Positions 8,981 to 16,435 of a DNA stretch of 64,000 nucleotides are shown one piece after another. Where the stretch lies: the NCBI RefSeq assembly GCF_007741495.1, contig NZ_CP036262.1:2294001-2358000 (forward strand). The letters run 5' to 3'. The notes under the pieces are model-generated. The model searched no databases, was not told the origin of the DNA, and worked only from the letters and a program-made list of their open reading frames with translations. Positions within the stretch are counted from its first letter, which is position 1. The number at the start of each line of letters is the position of its first letter. The position numbers and the translations under genes were made by a program. This DNA is from Roseimaritima multifibrata (lineage in GTDB: Bacteria; Planctomycetota; Planctomycetia; Pirellulales; Pirellulaceae).

Positions 8981-9511
8981 ATGCGATTTCACTCCGCATT
9001 CTTCCCGATTTCTGTGCTTGCAGCGGTACTCTGTGCCGGTTGTTCTCTGACCGGCTCCAGTTCCACTGGGGCCCTTTCCGAACGGGTGCAGCCGACCGAA
9101 GGTGCTTTGGTGGCGTTAAGTGCCCCGGCCAGCGAAGAAGTCTTTCGCAAAATCAAACAAGCGAAAGCTCAGAACTCTATCGTTTTGCAGGTCGCCGGTG
9201 ACGACGAGCCGGTTCGGGTTCTGCCGCTCCCGCCGGAAGGTCAGACCGTGCATGTCAGCACTCTGCTGGATCAGACGGGAGTCCGGTCGGCCATCAAGCA
9301 TATGCGGGTTCGGGTCTATCGAAGTGAAACCGGAGACTGGAACTGCCCGCCGATGGAAGTTGCTTTTGATGGCAAGCAAGTTCGGCCGGAAAACGACTAT
9401 GCCTTGCACCCCGGTGACCGAATTGAAGTCCAAGCGGACAAGACGGGGGTCCTGGATAATTTCATAGGGTCGCTCATCCCACTAAATACACGCCGAGCCC
9501 TTGGTGGCTAG
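8981..9511 (+). CDS. Predicted lipoprotein, unknown function
   Basis: 176 residues. ATG 8981 is preferred over the upstream TTG because it places a short charged N-terminus before the hydrophobic stretch. A lipoprotein signal ends in LCAGC, making C21 the lipidated residue. The mature part (RVQPTEGALVALSAPASEEVF...) contains FDGKQVRPENDYALHPGDRIEVQAD, similar in spirit to the SLBB/export-type turn where a low-PGD motif ends a strand, but I cannot place it in a family. It stands alone on the plus strand, with a 159-bp repeat array beginning 11 bp after its stop. Confidence 0.65.
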   Translation: MRFHSAFFPISVLAAVLCAGCSLTGSSSTGALSERVQPTEGALVALSAPASEEVFRKIKQAKAQNSIVLQVAGDDEPVRVLPLPPEGQTVHVSTLLDQTGVRSAIKHMRVRVYRSETGDWNCPPMEVAFDGKQVRPENDYALHPGDRIEVQADKTGVLDNFIGSLIPLNTRRALGG

Positions 9512-9521
9512 GCACTGTGAA

Positions 9522-9920
9522 TTGGAAGCGTGAATGAGCCGGTGGAACCCGCCCGCGAGGCAGATATGTAACTGCCTTGCGGGCGAATGGCTCCTTCTCT
9601 GGCTGGTCATCCAAGCAGACCAGCGGTGCTTCATGGAAGTGAAATACAGATGCTCAGCCTTCGTAGGCTGATGATGGAGATTGGAAGCGTGAATGAGCCG
9701 GTGGAACCCGCCCGCGAGGCAGATATGTAACTGCCTCGCGGGCGAATGGCTCCTTCTCTGGTTGGTCACACAACCAGACCAGCAGTGCTTTTGCGAAATG
9801 AAATACAGATACTCAGCCTTCGTTGGCTGGTGATGGAGATTGGAAGCGTGAATGAGCCGGTGGAACCCGCCCGCGAGGCAGATATGTAACTGCCTCGCGG
9901 GCGAATGGCTCTTTCTTGGA
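9522..9920 (+). repeat. Tandem array of a 159-bp unit (about 2.5 copies) with hairpins
   Basis: The unit begins TTGGAAGCGTGAATGAGCCG at 9522, 9681 and 9840, a period of exactly 159 bp. Each unit holds a 13-bp stem (GCCCGCGAGGCAG / CTGCCTCGCGGGC around ATATGTAA). Complete units also hold a CTGGTC/GACCAG stem and a CAGCC/GGCTG stem. Copy 1 has one G-T pair in the large stem and copy 2 has a T-G pair in the second, so pairing is kept. The third copy stops after the first stem. Confidence 0.85.
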
Positions 9921-9990
9921 TAGGCGTAATCATACCTGCTGTCGTGCCACCGACTAACGAATTACCCACAGTTATTTGCTCGGGATGATT

Positions 9991-10136
9991 TTCTTAGCGG
10001 AACGGCGCGAGCCGTCCGGCCTTTTCGCGAGAGGTGGTTGCCGGGCCGGACGGCTCGCGCCGTTCCGCTAAGAATGCGTACCGCCAATATCGTTTCCAGG
10101 GCGGTGGCCGGACGGCTTGCGCCGTTCCGCTAAGAA
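9991..10136. repeat. Large palindrome plus a third arm (GGAACGGCGCGAGCCGTCCGG family)
   Basis: Two perfect 31-bp inverted arms lie at 9991-10021 and 10044-10074 around a 22-bp loop; the arm begins TTCTTAGCGGAACGG and ends CCGTCCGGCC. A third arm in the same orientation as the second lies at 10106-10136 with one mismatch and is preceded by TTCCAGGGCGGTGG. The same element, including that flank, occurs at 54300-54385. It looks like a REP/MITE-like mobile palindrome. It also lies just past the end of the acetyltransferase gene, so it could act in 3'-end formation. Confidence 0.85.
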
Positions 10137-10156
10137 TTTATACGGCCTATATCGCT

Positions 10157-11128
10157 CTAGATCTGGAAATTTAATTCGGGATCGTGGGATTCGGCCGACG
10201 CGGCACCACGTACTCGCAGTTGCGGTTTTTCCAATGTTACCGTGGTATAGGGTGACACGGTCTTGGTAATCCAGACGCTTGATCCGATCACGCTGTCGTG
10301 ACCGACAACGGTCCGTCCACCCAAGATTGTGGCATTGGCGTAAACCACCACACGGTCTTCGATCGTAGGATGCCGCTTGGTGCCTCGGATCAATTGACCA
10401 TCGGCATCGGTCGGAAAACTGAGGGCCCCGAGCGTGACACCTTGGTAAAGTTTCACATGGGCTCCGATTTCGCAGGTTTCGCCAATCACCACTCCGGTGC
10501 CGTGATCGATGAAAAAGTGATTTCCAACGGTCGCACCTGGGTGAATATCGATTCCTGTTGTTTTGTGAGCCCATTCCGTCATCATTCGAGGAATGAATGG
10601 GACTCCAAGCTGCAGCAATTCGTGGGCGATACGGAAGACCGTGATCGCTTCGAATCCGGGATAGCAAAAGACAATCTCGTCGGTCGTGTGGCAGGCTGGG
10701 TCGCCGTCAAAAGCGGCCTGCACATCGGTCGATAGGACTTTGCGTAGTTCCGGAATTCGCCGCAGCAATTCAATCGCCATCGCCTGCCCCTTGGCTTCGA
10801 AGTCGATATCGCTTTCGCAGTCATTGTGACTATTGCGAACTCGATCATCGTGCCGGAGGGCTCGAGCGATTTGCGTTGTCAGCGAATCATGTAGTTGGTC
10901 GATTAAACCTCCGACATGATATTGAATGTTCCCCGAATGCAGGCCGACTTTGCGGCGGTATCCAGGGTAAAGAATGTCCTTTAGGTCGGACAGGATTTCG
11001 ATGACCGCTTCGTAGCTGGGAAGCGGACAGTGCCCTAAATGGTTAATGACGTCGTCGGGGGTGTAGGTTTCCACGATCTTTTCGGTCAGATCGGGTAACT
11101 GCTGCTTCAAACGGAAATCAGAAGCCAT
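10157..11128 (-). CDS. Serine O-acetyltransferase
   Basis: 323 residues. It makes O-acetylserine from serine and acetyl-CoA, the committed step of cysteine synthesis, in the cytoplasm. An N-terminal helical region (1-165, with YPGYRRKVG and [20 protein letters not shown]) precedes a left-handed beta-helix of hexapeptide repeats ([61 protein letters not shown]). The catalytic-type His residues of the DIHP and IDHGTG segments are present. The long N-terminal region and the PAC..TDEI block match the EpsC/SrpH-like branch more than short CysE. It stands alone, with a CysE-like role in feeding the sulfur pathway. Confidence 0.93.
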   Translation of the reverse strand: MASDFRLKQQLPDLTEKIVETYTPDDVINHLGHCPLPSYEAVIEILSDLKDILYPGYRRKVGLHSGNIQYHVGGLIDQLHDSLTTQIARALRHDDRVRNSHNDCESDIDFEAKGQAMAIELLRRIPELRKVLSTDVQAAFDGDPACHTTDEIVFCYPGFEAITVFRIAHELLQLGVPFIPRMMTEWAHKTTGIDIHPGATVGNHFFIDHGTGVVIGETCEIGAHVKLYQGVTLGALSFPTDADGQLIRGTKRHPTIEDRVVVYANATILGGRTVVGHDSVIGSSVWITKTVSPYTTVTLEKPQLRVRGAASAESHDPELNFQI

Positions 11129-11230
11129 CGACGGACATCCTTCGGTAATCTAAGTGTGTCAAACCAGGAACACTGCGTAGCCTATGCTACGCAGTTGTCC
11201 TTGTAATAAGCAATGGGCGACGCCGATTGC

Positions 11231-11632
11231 CTAGTTGCCAATCGTCGGTGGGTTGTCGAGCAAAAAGTCTCGAGGTCCACGCGTGGTGTAGTACGGGTAG
11301 GCAACCGTGCCGGATGCTGGCCCTGGGTTGGCAGGCCGCGTATTGGACCCTTGTGCCATGTGTCCCGTCGCCAAGCCTTCGCTGTAGTTCAGGCCACCCT
11401 GCTGCCATCGCAGAGGTCCAGGGCGACAGCCAACAGCGACGCCTGATTGGCAACTTTGGCATTCATTGCGTCCGCCTAAGCGACTGAGCAATCCGCCACC
11501 ATTGCCGCCATTACAGTTTTGTCCGCATTGTCCTGATTGGCAGGACCCATGGTTTCCAACACCGCGGTGACTCGCACAGCCAGTGAAAGAAAACAGCCCC
11601 GCACACAGGGCAATAAGCATTAAGTGTTTCAT
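11231..11632 (-). CDS. Cys/Gly-rich lipoprotein with C-terminal YPYYTTRGPRDFL motif
   Basis: 133 residues from ATG 11632, with GGAAGG upstream. A lipoprotein signal (MKHLMLIALCAGLFSFTGC) makes C19 the lipid-bearing residue. The mature part is rich in Cys, Gly, Asn and Gln (SCQSGQCGQNCNGGNGGG, NECQSCQSG). It ends in AYPYYTTRGPRDFLLDNPPT, a tail I know as recurrent in small planctomycete secreted proteins. Function is unknown. The conserved tail suggests a binding or sorting role, which is inference. Confidence 0.75.
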   Translation of the reverse strand: MKHLMLIALCAGLFSFTGCASHRGVGNHGSCQSGQCGQNCNGGNGGGLLSRLGGRNECQSCQSGVAVGCRPGPLRWQQGGLNYSEGLATGHMAQGSNTRPANPGPASGTVAYPYYTTRGPRDFLLDNPPTIGN

Positions 11633-11966
11633 CGGGGAAACCTTCCGTGGTAAGCCACCGCAAATGTTCATTGAACTTCTTCAGCAAAAAAGACCATCAC
11701 GAGGTCCTCTCCGCAATCACCATCGGCGCACCTTTCCCCTTCGATGCAGAGAATCGTTAGAACCGAACCGATCCTCTTTACCCCCGCCACGCATAAAGTC
11801 TCAAGGTTCTCTATCTTGCCACCCTGCCCTGGTTTGGGAGGGGCATGGCCGTGGTTTAGGTGGAAGTTGACATCGTTTCAGTCAACAGCCGCTCGTCGGA
11901 ACCGTCGATCCAACGCGGCGGAGATAGCCGAGGGCGTTTCTCAGCTGTTTGAACGCTAGCTAATGG
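11633..11966. other. Intergenic region without recognised gene
   Basis: 334 bp between the lipoprotein start and the end of the receiver gene, both on the minus strand, so the lipoprotein promoter should lie at its left side. Short open frames here show no protein-like pattern. No strong terminator stem was seen. Confidence 0.5.
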
Positions 11967-12326
11967 CTAGGCTTGCGGGCAAGCACGGATGATCGCTGCT
12001 TGCAACGAGGTGAGGCTGACAGGTTTGAGCAGGAAATCGCTGATGCATTCGGTCTGTGTCTGAGGCCGCTCGTGCGCGGAGACAACGATGATCGGGATGG
12101 AATGGGTTTTCGAGAGCTCATTCGCCGCTTCGATCCCTGACATGATCGGCATGCGAATGTCGGTGATGACGACGTCGGGGGTCGTTTCGCGGCAGCAACT
12201 TAGCAGTTCATGCCCATTGGAGGCTTCGCCCACGACCTCGTAGGCGAGTTTTGCCAAGAGTCGATGCAAACCGTGCCGAATGTCTTGTTCGTCGTCAGCG
12301 ATCACAATTCTGAGGGGGGGTGTCAT
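11967..12326 (-). CDS. Stand-alone response regulator receiver protein
   Basis: 119 residues, a receiver domain only. The acidic pocket (ADDEQD), the phosphoacceptor D56 (VVITDIRMP) and the conserved Lys of FLLKPVS are all present, so it should be phosphorylated. There is no output domain, so it acts through a partner, as CheY-type proteins do. Its ATG overlaps the stop of the histidine kinase (ATGA), so the two are translated together and form a cognate pair. Confidence 0.92.
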   Translation of the reverse strand: MTPPLRIVIADDEQDIRHGLHRLLAKLAYEVVGEASNGHELLSCCRETTPDVVITDIRMPIMSGIEAANELSKTHSIPIIVVSAHERPQTQTECISDFLLKPVSLTSLQAAIIRACPQA

Positions 12327-13942
12327 TCAAGCTCTCTTGGCAATGTCATTACAAATTCGGCTCCATCGCCATGATCGTTGCCGATCGCGATGGACCCTTT
12401 GTGGGCTTCGAGGAATCGTTTAGCGACTGCCATACCCAATCCCGTTCCCTTGGCTTTTGTTGTGTGAAAAGCTTCGAAAACCAATGGGCGAATTTCCTCA
12501 GGCAATCCCGGGCCGTTGTCTCGCACTTGGATAGAAAGCGATGGTACTCCATCGACCTCGACGTTGCGACAAGAAATACAAATACGGACAGGGTCTTCGC
12601 AGGCTGCTAGTGAATTTTCAAAAAGATTGCGGAACACCTGTTCGATCCGAAAGGCATCCATCGGGCATTTTAGATCGACCGTATCAATTTGTTCGCACAG
12701 TCGAGCATCGCGATCGGTACGCGACACTTGCAAATTTTTCCAGGCTTTTTGCCAGACTTCGGAAAGATCGCCCTGGGAAATGTCCAGTTGGATTGGCCCC
12801 GCATAGTTGCACAGTTCTTCGTGCAGGCGTTGAAGGTCGGTTGTTGCATGGCTGATGCGGTCCAGGTCGTCGCGTGCCTCGGCGTCCTCGGCCATCTCGT
12901 ATTGAAGGATATCGACGCAGACCTGAATTCTTTGCAGGGCGTTTCGGCTTTCGTGTGCAATCGCCGAGACCATTTCGCCCATTGCCGCCAAACGTTCCGC
13001 TTGGACAAGTTTCCTTTGGCTCTCGGCTAATTTCGCTTCGGCTGCCTTGCGGTCGGTGATGTCGCGAATCAGCCCCAGATAGCCCAGCGATTTACCTTGT
13101 TCATCGCGGATGGTCGTCGCCACAATTTCACCGGGGAAAGTCTCTCCGGATTTTTTCTTCCATTCGACTTCGGTTGCTGCCAGGACGGGCGCATGCGCAG
13201 CCTTAAAGGGAAAACTGCCAAGGCGATGGTAGTCATCGGAATTGGCATACAGTTCCAGTGTTGGCATCCCCATGGCTTCGGTTGCCGCATAACCAAACAA
13301 CTGTGCGGCACTCGCGTTGTAGTGAGTGATTTTGCGGTCCAGGCTGCTTGAGATAAGCGCGTCGGGGATGCCTCCCACGATCGTCTTCAGCAGCGCGCGT
13401 TCCCCTTCGACTTCACGTTGGTGCCGGACGCGTTCGATCGCCAATGCCGCAAGGTTTGCACTGCTGGATACAAATTCCAGTTCGCTCTGCTCGGGGGCTC
13501 GAGGCGTTTTGTAGTACATCGCCAGAGTCCCAAGGACTTCGCCGGTCGACCCGATGATCGGTTCGGACCAACAGGCTCGCAGGGAGGCACGCTGGGCAAA
13601 TTCGCGCACGCCGGACCAGAGTGGATCCGTATCGATGTCGGTTACGATGACTCGTTTGCCGGTATAGGCCGCCGTTCCGCAGGAACCAACGCTTGGCCCT
13701 GGCATCAAACCTTCACAGGCATCCATATAAAATTTGGGCAGCTGACGCGCGGCCCCCATTCGCAAGCAACCTGTTTCTCGGTCGACCAACAAAATCGAGG
13801 CGATCATTTCCGGACGCGATTCTTCGGCGACTTCCACCAACGTTTGCAGGATGTCTTCCAGGGAGTCGCCTTTGGCCAATCGTTTAAGAACGCGGGTCTG
13901 CCCTTGAAGGTCGCGTGCAAGTAGATTGCGGTTGTCGTTCAT
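12323..13942 (-). CDS. GAF-PAS sensor histidine kinase
   Basis: 539 residues with no membrane segment, so cytoplasmic. Order: a GAF domain (about 20-170, with SVGSCGTAAYTGKRVIVTDI), a PAS domain (about 185-300, ending GYLGLIRDITDRKAAE), a short coiled coil, a HisKA-like dimerisation helix with phosphoacceptor H330 (SAIAHESRNALQRI) and a HATPase domain with N-box (FRNLFENSLAAC), DNGPGLP and GTGLGMAVA. The HESRNALQ variant of the H-box is the type seen in planctomycete and NtrB-like kinases. It is followed by its receiver partner in the same operon. The signal sensed by GAF and PAS is not visible from sequence. Confidence 0.93.
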   Translation of the reverse strand: MNDNRNLLARDLQGQTRVLKRLAKGDSLEDILQTLVEVAEESRPEMIASILLVDRETGCLRMGAARQLPKFYMDACEGLMPGPSVGSCGTAAYTGKRVIVTDIDTDPLWSGVREFAQRASLRACWSEPIIGSTGEVLGTLAMYYKTPRAPEQSELEFVSSSANLAALAIERVRHQREVEGERALLKTIVGGIPDALISSSLDRKITHYNASAAQLFGYAATEAMGMPTLELYANSDDYHRLGSFPFKAAHAPVLAATEVEWKKKSGETFPGEIVATTIRDEQGKSLGYLGLIRDITDRKAAEAKLAESQRKLVQAERLAAMGEMVSAIAHESRNALQRIQVCVDILQYEMAEDAEARDDLDRISHATTDLQRLHEELCNYAGPIQLDISQGDLSEVWQKAWKNLQVSRTDRDARLCEQIDTVDLKCPMDAFRIEQVFRNLFENSLAACEDPVRICISCRNVEVDGVPSLSIQVRDNGPGLPEEIRPLVFEAFHTTKAKGTGLGMAVAKRFLEAHKGSIAIGNDHGDGAEFVMTLPRELE

Positions 13943-14131
13943 CGCCCGGTCTTTCGGTTGCCTATATCGTTTCGGTCATTGTAGACGTCGGTTCAGACGC
14001 TTTGGGAGTCAAATCGGTGTTTTTGCCTGCCACCTGGCAGTGGCTAGAGGCGTTTGGGCTGAAGAAGTGCCCCTAACTGGGCTTGGGGACACTCCGGAAG
14101 CCTTCATTAATTTTCTGCAAAAGATTCTGGT

Positions 14132-16435
14132 TTAAGCCAACCCCCATCGCCGGCGGAGTGCCCAGTCCGTCCCCAAACAGCCCGCAAATAGTAGGAATAG
14201 CAACCAGCCCGTCCCCGGATCATTTCCTAAACGATACTGTTTGGTGATCGGCAGCGCCGCATCGCTACGCCGTCGGTTAATGGCATCGATCAATTGATCC
14301 AGTTCGTCGACGGCAAATGCTTTCCCTCCCGCCTCGCCGGTTAAATCCGCCAGTTGTTCTAAGAAAGCGGGATCGGCGATCGGGCGGAGTTTTTCACGAT
14401 CATTGTCGATTACCTGGAACGCGATCTCATCCGGTTTCAGCGGAGAATCCTCGCCGCTGGCACTCGCCCGCATTCGATAGATCCCGGGACTTAGGTTGGA
14501 TAGTTTTCCCGACACAATCGCTTCACCATCGGCTGCAGGTTGTCGAATGACCGGAAGCGAGGTGACGGTACCCGCCGAATCGACCAGTTCCGCGGTCAAG
14601 GGAGTTTCCAATGTTTTCGATTGAGAGAACCGAGCCCGGACGGTGAAGCTAGGGGTTGCATCGACAGCAAACCGCCGGCCTTCGAGTTCGATGGCGATCG
14701 CATCGTCGGAAAGGGTGTCGCGAGCCATCAGCCATAACATGATTTGCCGCCAGAATCGTCGATGCTGTAGGCTTGCCCCTTTCCGCCACCATTGCCAGGT
14801 ACTGTCGCCAGCGAATGTAACGACACGTCCATTGCCGTATTCACCCACCACCAACAATGGATCTTTTTGGTCGCTTTCCAACAATACTTGGACTCCGGGA
14901 ATCGCTTTGATTCCGGTGAAACGGTTGGCACCCGTCAGTGGCGGAAGTTGGTCAAAGGTGGCTTGCGGTCTGTTGGCGTCGCCGATCTGAACCAAAGGGT
15001 GATTGCGGACAACGCGAAGCGGTACGGGGCCCTGAATTTGCATTTCCGGCGAGGGAGGCGAATCGACAGGACGCGCCGCTTCGGGGGAAAGCTGGATCGG
15101 TAGCACCTCGGCCAACGGAGATTGTCCGTAGCCCCCTTCGTCGTAGGTGTTTAATCCACCCAGCATCATCAATCCAGCCCCTTCAGCGACCCGTTTCTGT
15201 AGCAATTCCAATTGGTCGTTCCCCAGTGCCTTGGCATGGAGGTCGCCCAATATGTAAATGTCAAACTGGTCGGGCTGGAGGGCCGCCGACAGATCAACCG
15301 GCCAAGTCGATTCGGTGTCACGACGAATCCATTGGTAGACCAGTTCCAGGTCGGGGAAGCGTCGCAGCGCCAGCCGTAGCCGAAGTTGTTCTTCGCGTGG
15401 TTCGCCTTCGAGGTAGAGGATGCGTCCGCCCCCCTCTCGCACATCGACAAATGCGATCTGTTGGTTGTTGATGGTCAGTGCTTCGCCCGCTTGGTTATCG
15501 GCGGAGACTTCCAGTTGGTAACGCCCCGGTGCAGGAGCTTCTAAAGAGAACTCCATCGCCTGGGAGTCAGACTGAGTACGCGGGACGACGGAGCGAATGG
15601 ATGTTTCGTTTTCAATCGGGGCGCTCGGTTGCCCGCTGGCATCGAGGGCCTGTGGCACCCAGCGGACGCGAACCGGGATGTCCGCCCCTGCCAGCGATTG
15701 TGTGCGGATCGTTACGGGCAGCTTAAAACTGTTTCCACTAAACAAACGAAGGCTTTCAGGGACATCGGTGATTTCGACATCCCGTTCGGTTTCATCGCCA
15801 CGACGTTGACCGATCGGAACGGTCCATAGCGGGACTTCCAGGGCAGCCAGCAGCCGAGCCGATTGCTGGGCCCCGCCCCCTTGCGCTCGGCTGGTCTGCG
15901 TTCCATCGCCAACCATCACGACTCCAGCAAGTGGTCGACCGGAGGCCTGGGAAACCGCGGATTGAAGTGGAATCGATAGGTCGGTTTCTCTGCCTGTTGG
16001 TTGCGTGCTCAGCCAATCGCTGACAGCTTCCATGGTTAGCGGAGAGGCTTTTTGAGCGTACTGAAATACTTGAACGTCCAGCATTTCGTCGCGTCCCTGC
16101 AGCGAAGGCAAAAGCTTGCTCCAGACTTCCGATTGGACGGTCCAGCGGTCGCGACCGTCGCCGCTTGGTAGGGACATGCTGCTGGAGCCATCCAGTAAAA
16201 CAGCAAGCGTCGCGGGCACCGGGGTTTCGGTTGTACGGACCATCGTCGGACGCAACATCGCGAGAAGTAATATCAGGGCCCCGCCACTGCGCAGCCCCAG
16301 CAACCAACGTTGGCGGCTTGGCGTCAGGCCGTCTTGTTGTGGACGGACCAGGTACAGCAGCAGAAAGACGATCACAAAGGCTAGCACGACCAGCCAAATC
16401 GATCCGAAGGTGGGGTTCCAAGTGATCTGCATCAA
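14132..16435 (-). CDS. VWA-domain membrane protein with glutamine-amidotransferase-like domain
   Basis: 767 residues. Two N-terminal membrane spans (LVVLAFVIVFLLLYLV and SGGALILLLAML) are followed by a von Willebrand A domain with MIDAS motif LLDGSSSMSLP. A central class-I amidotransferase-like domain follows (GRILYLEGEPREEQLRL, FDIYILGDLHA, LMMLGGLNTYDEGG), and a last span lies near GWLLFLLFAGCLG. This architecture is common in planctomycete and Bacteroidetes BatA-neighbour genes; the amidotransferase-like part has no nucleophile that I can point to. Its start overlaps the stop of the upstream BatA-type gene (ATGA). Such pairs are usually near MoxR/DUF58 genes, but neither is in view. Confidence 0.82.
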   Translation of the reverse strand: MMQITWNPTFGSIWLVVLAFVIVFLLLYLVRPQQDGLTPSRQRWLLGLRSGGALILLLAMLRPTMVRTTETPVPATLAVLLDGSSSMSLPSGDGRDRWTVQSEVWSKLLPSLQGRDEMLDVQVFQYAQKASPLTMEAVSDWLSTQPTGRETDLSIPLQSAVSQASGRPLAGVVMVGDGTQTSRAQGGGAQQSARLLAALEVPLWTVPIGQRRGDETERDVEITDVPESLRLFSGNSFKLPVTIRTQSLAGADIPVRVRWVPQALDASGQPSAPIENETSIRSVVPRTQSDSQAMEFSLEAPAPGRYQLEVSADNQAGEALTINNQQIAFVDVREGGGRILYLEGEPREEQLRLRLALRRFPDLELVYQWIRRDTESTWPVDLSAALQPDQFDIYILGDLHAKALGNDQLELLQKRVAEGAGLMMLGGLNTYDEGGYGQSPLAEVLPIQLSPEAARPVDSPPSPEMQIQGPVPLRVVRNHPLVQIGDANRPQATFDQLPPLTGANRFTGIKAIPGVQVLLESDQKDPLLVVGEYGNGRVVTFAGDSTWQWWRKGASLQHRRFWRQIMLWLMARDTLSDDAIAIELEGRRFAVDATPSFTVRARFSQSKTLETPLTAELVDSAGTVTSLPVIRQPAADGEAIVSGKLSNLSPGIYRMRASASGEDSPLKPDEIAFQVIDNDREKLRPIADPAFLEQLADLTGEAGGKAFAVDELDQLIDAINRRRSDAALPITKQYRLGNDPGTGWLLFLLFAGCLGTDWALRRRWGLA

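Noticed and set aside
9522-9920. CRISPR array
   Set aside because: Repeats are 159 bp with no variable spacers and no cas genes nearby.
9482-9969. Minus-strand frames inside the tandem array
   Set aside because: They are open because 159 bp is divisible by 3; the repeated peptide follows the DNA repeat and has no other support.
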